A stretch of DNA of 60,351 bases from the NCBI GenBank assembly GCA_025361705.1, contig JANYJW010000063.1:1-60351 (forward strand). The letters are read 5' to 3'. Both the position numbers and the translations under genes were made by a program. The notes under the pieces are model-generated. The model was not told the DNA's origin. It was given only the letters and a program-made list of their open reading frames with translations, and made no database searches. The stretch is from Gemmatimonas sp. (lineage in GTDB: Bacteria; Gemmatimonadota; Gemmatimonadetes; Gemmatimonadales; Gemmatimonadaceae). Positions 33,795 to 42,302 of this stretch are shown here, piece by piece (positions within the stretch are counted from its first letter, which is position 1; each line of letters starts with the position of its first letter).

Positions 33795-34232
33795 CTAGGC
33801 GCGCACCCAGTCGGCCTGCCAGTCCTTGATGGCGGCCTTGACGGACTTTTCGTCCGTCAGTTCTCCCTTGACGATGCGGTCCACGAGACCGGGGAGCTCG
33901 GCGTCGCTGGCAAAGCGCAAGCCCACGCACTGGCGCACGGTGATCTTGGCGATGTCGGCGTGCCGCGCGGCCGGGAGCAGCTCGCGCAGCTTGAGACGCA
34001 TCTCCAGGCGGATGAGGCGGTCCTGCACGGCGAGCGCCATGACGCGCGAGGCAAGGACGAGTCCGACGATGCACAGCGCAAAGGCCACCTGCCACCACGC
34101 ATAGCGTCCACCCGTATTCCAGGCATGCCGTCCGGCCACGTAGACGTTGAAGAGCGCGATGGGGGTTACGAAGAAATGGTAGAGCGGGAACCAGCGCGTG
34201 TGGCTGGTGAAGCTCTGGGACTTGTCGGGCAT
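33795..34232 (-). CDS. DUF6526-like small membrane protein
   Basis: The 145-residue product has two membrane helices (RWFPLYHFFVTPIALFNVYVA, about 13-33, and WWQVAFALCIVGLVLASRVMAL, about 46-67) and then a cytoplasmic, charged C-terminal half (QDRLIRLEMRLKLRELLP). The opening SFTSHTRWFPLYHF and the RLIRLEMRLKL helix are typical of the DUF6526 family as I recall it; no function is established. GAGG lies upstream of the ATG. It is convergent with the preceding hypothetical gene (13 bases between stops). Confidence 0.78.
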   Translation of the reverse strand: MPDKSQSFTSHTRWFPLYHFFVTPIALFNVYVAGRHAWNTGGRYAWWQVAFALCIVGLVLASRVMALAVQDRLIRLEMRLKLRELLPAARHADIAKITVRQCVGLRFASDAELPGLVDRIVKGELTDEKSVKAAIKDWQADWVRA

Positions 34233-34286
34233 GCGGGAACCTCGGAAGGTGGGGGACGTGCGCGGCGCGCGCCTTGGGCGCGCGCC

Positions 34287-34712
34287 CTAGGCGGGCGGCG
34301 GCAGTGCCGCGAGGATGCGCTTCAATTCGGCCAGCGGGTACGGCTTGGCGAGCACCTGTGCGGAGCATTCGTCCACAAATGCGCGCACATCATCGCTGTC
34401 GAGGTCGCCGCTCGAGAAGATCAGGCGCGGCACGATCCAGGGCATCGAGCTGTTGAGCTGCCGATACAGGTCCATTCCCGACCCGCCGCTCATGCGCAGA
34501 TCGCACAACACGGCATGCACGGAGGTCGCCGCCGAGTGGAGTGTCTCGAGCAGTGCCAGTGCCGCGCGCCCGTTGCCGGCGACGTGCACCGTGGCGCCGG
34601 CACGGCGCAGGAAGGTGCTCATGAGCGAGAGCAACGCCGTGTCATCATCGATCACGATGATCACGCGGTCGGCGAGCGGCTTCGCAGCGCCGGGGTCGGT
34701 CGTGGGTTTCAT
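34287..34712 (-). CDS. Stand-alone response-regulator receiver protein
   Basis: This 141-residue CheY-like protein has the acidic pair in VIIVIDDDTALL, the phosphoacceptor Asp71 (VLCDLRMSG), the Ser in LIFSSGD and the conserved Lys113 (LAKPYP). No output domain follows. It lies 54 bases upstream of the DUF6526 gene on the same strand. No histidine kinase is adjacent, so it is an orphan receiver that may act in a phosphorelay or bind a partner. Confidence 0.92.
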   Translation of the reverse strand: MKPTTDPGAAKPLADRVIIVIDDDTALLSLMSTFLRRAGATVHVAGNGRAALALLETLHSAATSVHAVLCDLRMSGGSGMDLYRQLNSSMPWIVPRLIFSSGDLDSDDVRAFVDECSAQVLAKPYPLAELKRILAALPPPA

Positions 34713-34774
34713 AGAGGCACCCTAATGGTACTGCGCGCTCTGGCCCCCGGCAAACGCGCCGCGTACACTCCGGC

Positions 34775-34807
34775 ATGCGTCGATTCCACGCGGTGACCGC
34801 CCGGTGA
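34775..34807 (+). CDS. Possible 10-residue leader peptide overlapping the membrane transferase start
   Basis: An ATG at 34775 opens a frame of ten codons (MRRFHAVTAR) whose TGA stop overlaps the GTG start of the next gene by three bases. A -10-like TACACT (34764-34769) lies only five bases before the ATG, so a transcript could start at or near the ATG with no leader, giving translational coupling. This is inference from layout; the peptide itself has no known match, and no good -35 is visible. Confidence 0.3.
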   Translation: MRRFHAVTAR

Positions 34808-36705
34808 AGACGTTGCCGGCTGACGAGAGGATGGTCGCCCGCGCGCCCGACTGGACGCGCGCCGACGTCGTGGTGCTGGCCATTGTCACTGCGGTATCGG
34901 CCGCGCTCGTCTGGCCGGAGCTGTTTCGCGGGTGGTATCCGTGGGACGACGGCGCCATGGCGCAGGTGGCCGACCGCGTGCTGCACGGCCAGCTGCCGCA
35001 CCGGGACTTCGACGAGCCATGGACCGGCGGATGGTCGTTTGTGCAGGCGGGCATCTTCCAGCTGTTCGGAACGTCCCTCCGGCTGCTGCGCCTGCCGATC
35101 TTCGTGGCATGGCTGGGGAGCCTCGCGTGCGGCTTCCGCCTGGCGCGACGGTTCGTCGCACCGCTGAGTGCAGGAGCGGCCACACTGGCGTGGGCGGTCT
35201 GGTCGCTCTACGCCTGGCACTACCCCCTGCTCAATTGGTACTTCGCGCCGCTCGCAATTGGCGCGGCATGGGGTGTCACGCGCTTTGTCGAGACGGGACG
35301 GCGGCGGTTCGTCGCGGTCGCCGGCGTGATGGTCGGCATTGCCATCGCGCAGAAGATCAGCGGGCTGTTTCTGCTTGCCGCACTGCTGCTGTGGTGCGCG
35401 GCGCACGTGGCACTGACGGCCCGGCGAGACGCCACCGTGCGAGGCGGCAACGGATACGCCGTGTTCGTGGCGTCCGCCGGCGGCCTGTTCGTACTCATCG
35501 TCGCACGCCTGGTGCTGGGCATGCCCCGCGAAGTACACGGATCGGTGGTCGGGCTGTTCGTCGTGCCCATCGCGGCGACGGTGGCGTGGATTGCGTGGCT
35601 TGCCTGGGATGCCAGGCTCCCCACGCTGGCTGGCGGGCGCGCGCTCACCGGCCTGCTTGTGCCGCTGGCGGCAGGGCTCGCGGTACCGCTCGTTCCGTTC
35701 GTGCTCGTCTTCGTCGCGCACGGCGCGATGCACGACCTCATCGTCGGCGTGTTCGTGCGCCCCATCGCGCGCCTGTCGCTCATCTGGACGGCGCCTCCGG
35801 GACGCGTGGCCTCGGCGGGCATGGTGCTCGCGCCGTTGGTGCTCGTGTGGGGCGTGCGGTACGCGGCGCCGGCGCGTCGCACGCGTGACGCAGTGCTGGC
35901 CGTCGCGCTCGGCGTGCTGGCGGGCGTGCTTGCGCACCGTGATGAATTCACGGCGACGTCCGCCGCGTTGATGGTGCGCGGCCTGCCGCTCGTGCTGCCG
36001 CTCGTGCCGCTGTGGAGCTTATGGCGCCGCGAGCGCAACGCCCGGCCGTACGACTCGCTGGTGGTGCTCCTGGTGGCGAGCGCCACCACCGCGCAACTGC
36101 TGCAGGTGCCGTGGGCGTCGTTGTCGTACGCCCTGTACGCGACGCCGATCGCCGTGCTCGCCCTGGTGGCGCTGCTCGCCGCGCGCAGCGAGACGTCAGC
36201 GCCCGCGGTGCTGCTCGTCGCCGCGTTCCTGGTGGTGGCCGGATATGGCCATCCCGCGACCTCGGCGCTCAAGGAAGAGCCGGCTGCGTGGACGCGGCTC
36301 GCTCTGCCGCGTGGCGGGCTGTGGGTGAGCGCGCAGGACAGCGTGATGTTCCACGATGCGGCGCAGCTGGTGGCGGCGCGCCCGGGACCCATCCACGTGG
36401 TCGGCGACGCCCCGGAGTACGCCTTCCTGTTCGATCGCGCCACGACGTCGCGCGTCATCTACGACGCGCTCGCCGACTCGGCGGCGCGCGACCCGCGCCT
36501 CGTGCTGCCGGCGCTCGAGCGCGCGGGTGTGGGTACCGTGTTGCTCCTGAACCAGTTTGGCTACAACGACTCGCTGACGGTGCGCCAGCAGCGTGCGCTG
36601 CGCGCCGCGTATCCCCTGTCGCGCGGACTCGGCCGAGTGGTGCCGGACGGCCGCGGCTTTCGCCGGTTCCTCGAGGTGCGCTGGCGCGCCGTCCCTTCGC
36701 CCTAG
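34804..36705 (+). CDS. Large GT-C fold membrane glycosyltransferase-like protein
   Basis: The 633-residue protein has about a dozen membrane segments starting near residue 20. The first periplasmic loop contains WYPWDDGAMAQVADRVLHGQLPHRDFDEPWTGG (in part), with Asp residues at the place of the GT39/GT83 active site. A soluble C-terminal domain (about 480-633) with DAPEYAFLFDRATTSRVIYD follows, as in many bacterial polyprenyl-phosphate-dependent transferases. The start is GTG at 34804. It ends 22 bases from the convergent methyltransferase gene. Confidence 0.82.
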   Translation: MKTLPADERMVARAPDWTRADVVVLAIVTAVSAALVWPELFRGWYPWDDGAMAQVADRVLHGQLPHRDFDEPWTGGWSFVQAGIFQLFGTSLRLLRLPIFVAWLGSLACGFRLARRFVAPLSAGAATLAWAVWSLYAWHYPLLNWYFAPLAIGAAWGVTRFVETGRRRFVAVAGVMVGIAIAQKISGLFLLAALLLWCAAHVALTARRDATVRGGNGYAVFVASAGGLFVLIVARLVLGMPREVHGSVVGLFVVPIAATVAWIAWLAWDARLPTLAGGRALTGLLVPLAAGLAVPLVPFVLVFVAHGAMHDLIVGVFVRPIARLSLIWTAPPGRVASAGMVLAPLVLVWGVRYAAPARRTRDAVLAVALGVLAGVLAHRDEFTATSAALMVRGLPLVLPLVPLWSLWRRERNARPYDSLVVLLVASATTAQLLQVPWASLSYALYATPIAVLALVALLAARSETSAPAVLLVAAFLVVAGYGHPATSALKEEPAAWTRLALPRGGLWVSAQDSVMFHDAAQLVAARPGPIHVVGDAPEYAFLFDRATTSRVIYDALADSAARDPRLVLPALERAGVGTVLLLNQFGYNDSLTVRQQRALRAAYPLSRGLGRVVPDGRGFRRFLEVRWRAVPSP

Positions 36706-36727
36706 GCCGCTGGCCGGCCTTCGGTCG

Positions 36728-37453
36728 TCAGCGTGCGGCGCGCGCCACCACCAGCAGCGAGCTTCCGAACCACGGGGTGTGGCGGCCAAGCAGCGCCTGC
36801 TCGGCGCGGCAGATGCCGCGCAGCGTGGCGTTGATGGGCGCCGCCGGCACCCCTGGTGTGCGAGGCGCCGGGCGATGCACGCGCTCGATGGCGCGCACGG
36901 CCAGCTTCGCGAACGCCACCAGGACAAAGAAGTAGCGGGCGTGCATCACCTCGAATCCGTGCGCCCGCACCAGCGCCACGAGCTCGTCGCGACGGAACCG
37001 CGTCACATGCGCGTTGAGATCGTCGTGCGCAGTCCACAGCGCGCGAAATGCGGGCACGGTGGCGACGAACCATCCCCCAGGCGCCGTCAGGCGGCGCACG
37101 TGCGCAAGGAACGCGTCCGGATCGTCCAGGTGCTCCACCACGTCAAGGGCGAGCACGAGCCCGAACGGTGCCGGCGACTTGAACGAATCGTCAAGCGGCC
37201 CGGCGTGGATGCGCGCGCGCCACGGCCCATCGGGAGCCAGCGCGTCGTCGGCCGGCTCAATGCCCCAGGGATCGCCGAAGCGCTGCAGCACCGGGAAGAA
37301 CAAGCCGTCGCCGCACCCGACATCGAGGATACGGCCGAACGGCCGGCCCGCGGCGAGGCGCTCGAGTTCGCGCGTGAGCAGCGCTTCGCGGGCGCGCCAC
37401 CACCAGTGCCGCTCGTACAGCGCGCGATACGCGCCGAGGTACTGCGCGTCCAT
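36728..37453 (-). CDS. Class I SAM-dependent methyltransferase
   Basis: This 241-residue enzyme shows RILDVGCGDGLFFPVL (motif I, about 41-56), GIEPADDA, and the post-I segment LVLALDVVEHLDDPDAFLAHVRRLTAPGGWFVATVPAF (in part), matching the Methyltransf_11/23 groups. The HDDLNAHVTRFRRDEL segment is often seen in methyltransferases of cell-surface clusters. It starts at 37453 in an ATGA overlap with the GT2 gene upstream, and is the last gene of a three-gene minus-strand operon. The acceptor is unknown. Confidence 0.88.
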   Translation of the reverse strand: MDAQYLGAYRALYERHWWWRAREALLTRELERLAAGRPFGRILDVGCGDGLFFPVLQRFGDPWGIEPADDALAPDGPWRARIHAGPLDDSFKSPAPFGLVLALDVVEHLDDPDAFLAHVRRLTAPGGWFVATVPAFRALWTAHDDLNAHVTRFRRDELVALVRAHGFEVMHARYFFVLVAFAKLAVRAIERVHRPAPRTPGVPAAPINATLRGICRAEQALLGRHTPWFGSSLLVVARAAR

Positions 37454-38406
37454 CAGCGCGCGCCGCGCCGGCCGCCGGCGCCCGTGACCGATTCGACGAC
37501 ATACACCGGGCGTCGCTTCACCTCGGCGTAGATGCGCCCCACATACTCGCCGATGATCCACAACGCGATGAGCAGGATGCCGGCGAGGAACGTGCCGGCC
37601 ACGAAGAGCGCGGTGAAGCCCTGCGGCGACTGGCCGAGCACGACGCGGGCGTAGATGGCGTAGAGGCTGAACAGCAGCGCGCCGGAGAAGGCGATGAAGC
37701 CGATGGCCGCGCTGATGCGCAGCGGGACGACGGAAAAGGAGAACGCGCCGTCCATCGCGAGCTTGAGGAGCTTGGCGAGCGAGTACTTGGTTTCGCCCGC
37801 GGCGCGTGCGGCGCGCGGCACGTCGACCGTGGCTTGCCGAAAGCCGACCCACGCGCGCAGACCGCGCAGGTAGCGCTCGCGTTCGGGGAGTGCGGACATC
37901 GCGTCAACCACGCGCCGCGAGAGCAGCGCGAAGTCGCCGGCATCGACCCCGAGCGGCACGTCCGACATGCGGGCGATCAACCGGTAGGCCACATGATAGG
38001 CCGAACGCTTCCACGCCGATTCCTTGCGCTCGACGCGCCGGACGACGACCACGTCATAGCCTTCGTCGAGTCGCGCCAGCAGGTCGGGCAGGACTTCGGG
38101 CGTGTCCTGCAGGTCCGCGTCCATCGTGAGCACCGCGTCGCCGCTCACATGGTCGAGAGCGGCCGAGAGCGCGGCCTGATGTCCGAAGTTGCGCGAGAAC
38201 TTGACGACGACGAAGCGCGGGTCGCGCGCTGCGGCCTCCTCGAGCATTGCCTGCGAGCGGTCCCGGCTGCCGTCGTTGACAAAGACGACCTCGTGTGGCC
38301 CGCCCGGTATGGCGTCCAACACCGCGGTCAGGCGCTGGAACAGCTCGGGAAGCACCGCTTCCTCGTTGAAGACGGGGATTGCAAGGCTGACGCGGCGCGC
38401 ATTCAT
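37453..38406 (-). CDS. Family 2 glycosyltransferase with two C-terminal membrane helices (GtrB-like)
   Basis: The 317-residue protein combines a GT2 catalytic domain (VSLAIPVFNEEAVLPELFQRL, VVFVNDGSRD, VLTMDADLQDTPE) with two C-terminal membrane helices (about 225-250 and 260-285). That is the layout of bactoprenol glucosyltransferases such as GtrB/YfdH and ArnC. These make undecaprenyl-phosphate sugars, the donors for GT-C enzymes like those at 31.5-36.7 kb. The start at 38406 (MNARRVSL) overlaps the upstream stop by ATGA; a GTG further up is less likely. Confidence 0.92.
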   Translation of the reverse strand: MNARRVSLAIPVFNEEAVLPELFQRLTAVLDAIPGGPHEVVFVNDGSRDRSQAMLEEAAARDPRFVVVKFSRNFGHQAALSAALDHVSGDAVLTMDADLQDTPEVLPDLLARLDEGYDVVVVRRVERKESAWKRSAYHVAYRLIARMSDVPLGVDAGDFALLSRRVVDAMSALPERERYLRGLRAWVGFRQATVDVPRAARAAGETKYSLAKLLKLAMDGAFSFSVVPLRISAAIGFIAFSGALLFSLYAIYARVVLGQSPQGFTALFVAGTFLAGILLIALWIIGEYVGRIYAEVKRRPVYVVESVTGAGGRRGAR

Positions 38407-39011
38407 CTCGACCGTCCGATGCAATAGACCATCTGCCAGAGCGGGATGCCGGGGATCCCAAGCGGAAACTGCTCGAAGTGTTCAATGTGCATGGCGCGCT
38501 CGAAGAGCACGCGCCATTGGGCCACGGGGCGCGCGAAGCGCCCGCGATCAAGCCGCGCGAACAGCCGGGCGGCCGAGGCGTGTGACGGGAGGATCAGGTC
38601 GAGGATGTGGATGCTCCCGGTCGGCGCGAGAAAGCGCCCGAGGCGGCCGAGCAGGCCATTGACCGCGTCGTCGTCGAGGTGGTGCATGAGCGAGTTGAGG
38701 AGCACGCAGTCAAACTGCTCGGCGGGAAGCACCGCGGGATCGGTGACATCGCCCACGAGGAACCGCCCCTTGAAGCGCCGCTGCGCGCTGGCAATGTAGT
38801 CGGGGTTGATGTCGACGCCCGTGTACTGCGCTTCGCGAAAGTGCCACGCATTGGTGCCCGGTCCGCACCCGACGTCGAGCACGCGCGTGACAGCGCGCAA
38901 ATCGAGGCGGCGCAGGCACGGGGCGAGTTTTCGTTCGTGAAACGGCGCCTGCAGCGTGCGATAGACGAGCGGGTGCTCGAAGGCGTGGTCGGCGAGGCGG
39001 CGAAGGGTCAT
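38403..39011 (-). CDS. Class I SAM-dependent methyltransferase
   Basis: A 202-residue methyltransferase with VTRVLDVGCGPGTNAWHF (motif I), YTGVDINPDYIASAQRRF, FLVGDVTD and FDCVLLNSLMHHLDDD, the pattern of the Methyltransf_25/11 families. I chose ATG 39011 (MTLRRLADH); an in-frame ATG 18 codons earlier would add an arginine/proline-rich stretch without coding character. It leads the operon with the GtrB-like and second methyltransferase genes. Its C-terminal WRVLFERAMHIEHFEQF region resembles methyltransferases that act on lipids or lipid-linked compounds, but that is weak. Confidence 0.85.
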   Translation of the reverse strand: MTLRRLADHAFEHPLVYRTLQAPFHERKLAPCLRRLDLRAVTRVLDVGCGPGTNAWHFREAQYTGVDINPDYIASAQRRFKGRFLVGDVTDPAVLPAEQFDCVLLNSLMHHLDDDAVNGLLGRLGRFLAPTGSIHILDLILPSHASAARLFARLDRGRFARPVAQWRVLFERAMHIEHFEQFPLGIPGIPLWQMVYCIGRSR

Positions 39012-39284
39012 GGGCGGATGCGGGGCGAGCGGACTCCGGCGTCGACACGCCGCAGCGGAGTCCATGCCTTTGAAGAGAGTCTAGGTGCGGGTTTCATCCA
39101 GAGCAAGGCGAGTGGCGCGTGTGGCGCGTGCATGCGCGGCGTGCCGGGGACGATCGACACGGCGCGGCGCTCCCCGCATGGCGCGATAGCCGCAGGAGGA
39201 GCGGGTGTGGTATCGTTGGGTGGTCAGGCACCGTTCACGCCCTGCGGCGGGCCGGTGCCCGCCTGTCCACCCCTCGACCGCGGC

Positions 39285-40049
39285 ATGCGTACACTCCGGC
39301 ACCTGCTGACCTCGTGGCTGCATCAACGCGTCGACGCGCTGATGCGGCGGAGCGTCGTCGCCTGGGTACAGCGACAGGAGCGTGTGCGGCTGATCCAGGT
39401 CGGGGCGAATGACGGCGTCATGGGCGATCCGGTCCATGAAATCGTCAAGCAGGAAAACGTAACGTCCTGCCTGGTGGAGCCGGCGCCACCGGTCTTCGCC
39501 CGCCTCGCCGAGACGTATCGGTCGTATGCCAATGTGACCTGCGTGCAGACGGCGATCGTGCCGGACGCCGGCGTGCACAGCGTCGAGTTCTACTCGTTCG
39601 CGCCAAGACCTGGTCTGCACTGGGACGACGTCTACTCGGCCTGGAGTTCCACGACACGCGAGCACCTCGAGAAGTTCCGCCCATTCGTGCCGGATTTCGA
39701 CGCGTTGGTCACCAGTGCGCACGTGCCGGCGACCACGCTGACGGCGCTCTTTCGCGCCACGGGCTGGCCGACGGTCGACCTGCTGCAGGTGGACGTCGAA
39801 GGCCTGGACGTCGCGCTGGTGGGCAGCATTCCGTTTGACGACTGGGCGCCGCGCATCGTGCAGTTCGAGCACATCCACAGCGATCGGGCACCGCTCATGG
39901 CCTTGCTCGCGCGCGTGCGCGCCGCGGGCTACCGTACGTTCTCGCACGGCTTCGACACGCTCTGCGTCGGCGAAGCGGAGATGCCGGGCTTCCGGTGGCT
40001 GGCGTGGCTGCAGCGCGTCCGCCCGTCGTGGCTGTCGCCGCCCCGGTAG
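39285..40049 (+). CDS. FkbM family methyltransferase
   Basis: This 254-residue protein is an FkbM-type SAM methyltransferase: RVRLIQVGANDGVMGDPVHEIV supplies motif I, CLVEPAPPVFARLAETY the acidic strand, and VDLLQVDVEGLDVALVGSIPF the family signature DxEG. Members O-methylate sugars and other small molecules. The start ATG at 39285 is preceded by about 270 gene-free bases; upstream open frame is not coding-like. It stands alone on the plus strand, ending 8 bases from the convergent GT-D-like gene. Confidence 0.9.
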   Translation: MRTLRHLLTSWLHQRVDALMRRSVVAWVQRQERVRLIQVGANDGVMGDPVHEIVKQENVTSCLVEPAPPVFARLAETYRSYANVTCVQTAIVPDAGVHSVEFYSFAPRPGLHWDDVYSAWSSTTREHLEKFRPFVPDFDALVTSAHVPATTLTALFRATGWPTVDLLQVDVEGLDVALVGSIPFDDWAPRIVQFEHIHSDRAPLMALLARVRAAGYRTFSHGFDTLCVGEAEMPGFRWLAWLQRVRPSWLSPPR

Positions 40050-40057
40050 GCATGGCG

Positions 40058-41065
40058 CTACCAGTACGAGCCGCCCTCCTCCATCTCACGCCAACGAGGC
40101 GGCTTGTCCGACGGATCGGGATGCACCCACGCATCGTTGACGAGCTGCTGGAAGAACGGAATGTTGTCCCATCGTCTGCCGCGGATTCCAAACAGCATCT
40201 GCGTGGCGCCTCCCAGATGCACTGACTGTCGCCCCATGCGCTTGACGGCAGCGGCGAGCGGAAACCCATAGGCACCCGCCCCGATGATGGCCACGTCAAA
40301 CGTCTGGCGGGCGATGGCGTCCGTCATCGCGTCGAGGGCGGCGAACCAGTCGGGAAACGGAGGCCGCGTGCCCCCGTGCGACATCACGGCCGCCAGCGTC
40401 TTCAGCTCGAACGGCGGCAAGACGTCGCGTCCAGGAAAGAGCTCCGTGCGCCGGGCATACTGCTGCCGGATGAGATCGGCCTGCGGGTGCACCACCAGCA
40501 CGACGCGGTCGCGCAGGACGCGTGACCACGGTCGCTCGTGATAGTACGGCTCGAGGTCGGGCAGGGGAACACGCACCTTGGGCAGGCCGCGCGATGCGAG
40601 CAGGCGTTCGCCTGGCAGCCAGGAGCCGAGAACGTCGACGAGCGGCAGGTCGGCCAGCATGCGATCGACGAACTGCGCGATCAGCGCGGGCGTCGGCGGA
40701 TAGAACCCGGGATGCAGTTCCATCTGGTCGAGAAACGCGGCATCCCACCACGGTGGCGGCGTGCGTCCGAGCGCGTACCGCAGGGCGTGCAGCCACTGCG
40801 GGCCGGGGGCGTCCATGGCGATCTGGCGCAGCATCGCCTCAAGCTCTCCCGCGCCGAGACGGGCGATCATCGAGGGCGCCGCGCCGCTCAATCGCTCGAA
40901 GATCAGGTCGCCCGCCGCTTGACCGGACGCCACAGGCCGCCACGCCGGCCCGATCCGGGGCGCCGGAGCGATGCGCTCTCGCAGGTCGTGCAGCCGACGC
41001 CAGATGCGCTGGGCCGGCGCCAGTATTTCAGGCACCCCCTGCACGCCGAGCCGCGTGTCAGGCAC
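40058..41065 (-). CDS. GT-D-like polysaccharide-cluster protein (putative glycosyltransferase)
   Basis: I do not fully recognise this 335-residue protein. The segment PSMIARLGAGELEAML resembles the acidic RFGDGE motif of GT-D fold transferases (DUF1792-like), and FDVAIIGAGAYGFPLAAAVKRMGRQSVHLGGATQML (in part) resembles their second Rossmann-like strand with its glycine-rich turn. The usual acidic residue of the motif is changed (Gly-Ala-Gly-Glu). It overlaps the Wzt gene by 8 bases and so belongs to the ABC exporter operon. A role in making or capping the exported glycan is inferred from position. Confidence 0.6.
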   Translation of the reverse strand: MPDTRLGVQGVPEILAPAQRIWRRLHDLRERIAPAPRIGPAWRPVASGQAAGDLIFERLSGAAPSMIARLGAGELEAMLRQIAMDAPGPQWLHALRYALGRTPPPWWDAAFLDQMELHPGFYPPTPALIAQFVDRMLADLPLVDVLGSWLPGERLLASRGLPKVRVPLPDLEPYYHERPWSRVLRDRVVLVVHPQADLIRQQYARRTELFPGRDVLPPFELKTLAAVMSHGGTRPPFPDWFAALDAMTDAIARQTFDVAIIGAGAYGFPLAAAVKRMGRQSVHLGGATQMLFGIRGRRWDNIPFFQQLVNDAWVHPDPSDKPPRWREMEEGGSYW

Positions 41066-42302
41066 GCACGACGCTCCACGAATAGTCCTCGACGTACGTC
41101 ATGTGCTCCGGACTCCAGTCGTAGTCTGGCCGCACCAATCCGTCCATCGTGACTTCAAAGGGGCAGACATTGCGCAGGAGGTCATACGTTTCGTGCGTCG
41201 CGCGGTTGTTGAGCCACACGGACATCGTGTACCGGCCCATCATCAGGCGAAGCTTCGGAATGTCGAATCGCACGACGAAGCGCCCCGTCGCGTTGCGAAA
41301 TGCCGGGCCATCGCCGTAGATCCAGAAGTGGTTGATCGCCCGTTCCGACTCGTCGGTGATGTGCACCGAGAAGCAGAGTTGCGGCACCGGCTCGGGCACC
41401 TCGAGCTCGAACTCGATGCCGAACGGGTCGCCATTGCGCTGGATGCCTTCGCCGATGGATGCGTGCAGCCGCGCCGACCGCACGTGAATGCCCGTGCGGT
41501 CGGCGTGGGCCACGTACCCGTGCGGTGACTCGGCGCCCTCGGCCTGCAGCGCGCGGTAGAAGCCGAGGCCGTCGGTGGTGCTGCCGTCAAATGCCACGCG
41601 GCCGCGTTCGAGCACCAGGGTGCGGGTGGTCAGCGTGGAGATGGCGTGCAGCGAGTGGCTCACGAACAGGACGGTGCGGCCGGCTCCCGCCACCTCGCCC
41701 ATCTTGCCAAGACACTTGCGCTGGAATTCGAGGTCGCCGACCGCGAGCACCTCGTCGATGACGAGAATCTCCGCGTCGAGATGCGCGGCAACGGCAAATG
41801 CGAGGCGCATGTACATGCCGCTGCTGTACCGCTTCACCGGCGTGTCGATGAATTGCTCGATGCCGGAGAATTCGACGATCTCGTCGAAGCGTCGCGCCAC
41901 CTCGTGGCGACGCATCCCGAGAATGGCGCCGTTGAGGTAGACGTTTTCCCGCCCGGTGAGCTCGGGGTGGAAGCCGGTGCCGACCTCGATGAGCGAGCCC
42001 ACGCGTCCATACAGTTCCGCCCATCCCGTGGTGGGCGTCGTGATGCGGCTCAGCAACTTGAGCAGCGTGCTCTTGCCGGCGCCGTTGCGCCCGATGATGC
42101 CCACGGCCTGGCCGCGCGGGATCTCGAACGACGCGTCACGCAGTGCCCAGAACAGCTCGCCGTCGCCCGGCCCGAACGGGTGGTGCATCGCGCGCACCAG
42201 CCGCTCGGCGAGCGTCGACGCGCGCGGGCCGCGCCCGATGCGATACGACTTGCCGAGCCCCTCGGCGCGGATGGCGGTGTGGCTGGCAGCGTCAGATCTC
42301 AT
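41058..42302 (-). CDS. ABC polysaccharide/O-antigen exporter ATP-binding protein with C-terminal carbohydrate-binding domain (Wzt-like)
   Basis: The 414-residue protein has a complete ABC ATPase: Walker A GRNGAGKST at 71-79, signature YSSGM at 159-163, Walker B ILVIDEV with Asp183-Glu184, and the switch His in FVSHSLHAI. The GSLIEVGTGFHPELTGREN segment is diagnostic of polysaccharide exporters (Wzt/TagH). From about 255 to the end follows an Ig-like Wzt C-terminal domain (FGIEFELEVPEPVPQLCFSVHI, MGRYTMSVWL), which in known systems binds the capped, non-reducing end of the glycan. The ATG at 42302 overlaps the permease gene by 11 bases. Confidence 0.95.
   Translation of the reverse strand: MRSDAASHTAIRAEGLGKSYRIGRGPRASTLAERLVRAMHHPFGPGDGELFWALRDASFEIPRGQAVGIIGRNGAGKSTLLKLLSRITTPTTGWAELYGRVGSLIEVGTGFHPELTGRENVYLNGAILGMRRHEVARRFDEIVEFSGIEQFIDTPVKRYSSGMYMRLAFAVAAHLDAEILVIDEVLAVGDLEFQRKCLGKMGEVAGAGRTVLFVSHSLHAISTLTTRTLVLERGRVAFDGSTTDGLGFYRALQAEGAESPHGYVAHADRTGIHVRSARLHASIGEGIQRNGDPFGIEFELEVPEPVPQLCFSVHITDESERAINHFWIYGDGPAFRNATGRFVVRFDIPKLRLMMGRYTMSVWLNNRATHETYDLLRNVCPFEVTMDGLVRPDYDWSPEHMTYVEDYSWSVVRA

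Noticed and set aside
34761..34775. 15-base sequence GCGTACACTCCGGCA shared with 39287-39301
   Set aside because: One or a few shared 15-mers are expected by chance in 60 kb of biased sequence, and the second copy lies inside a coding region.
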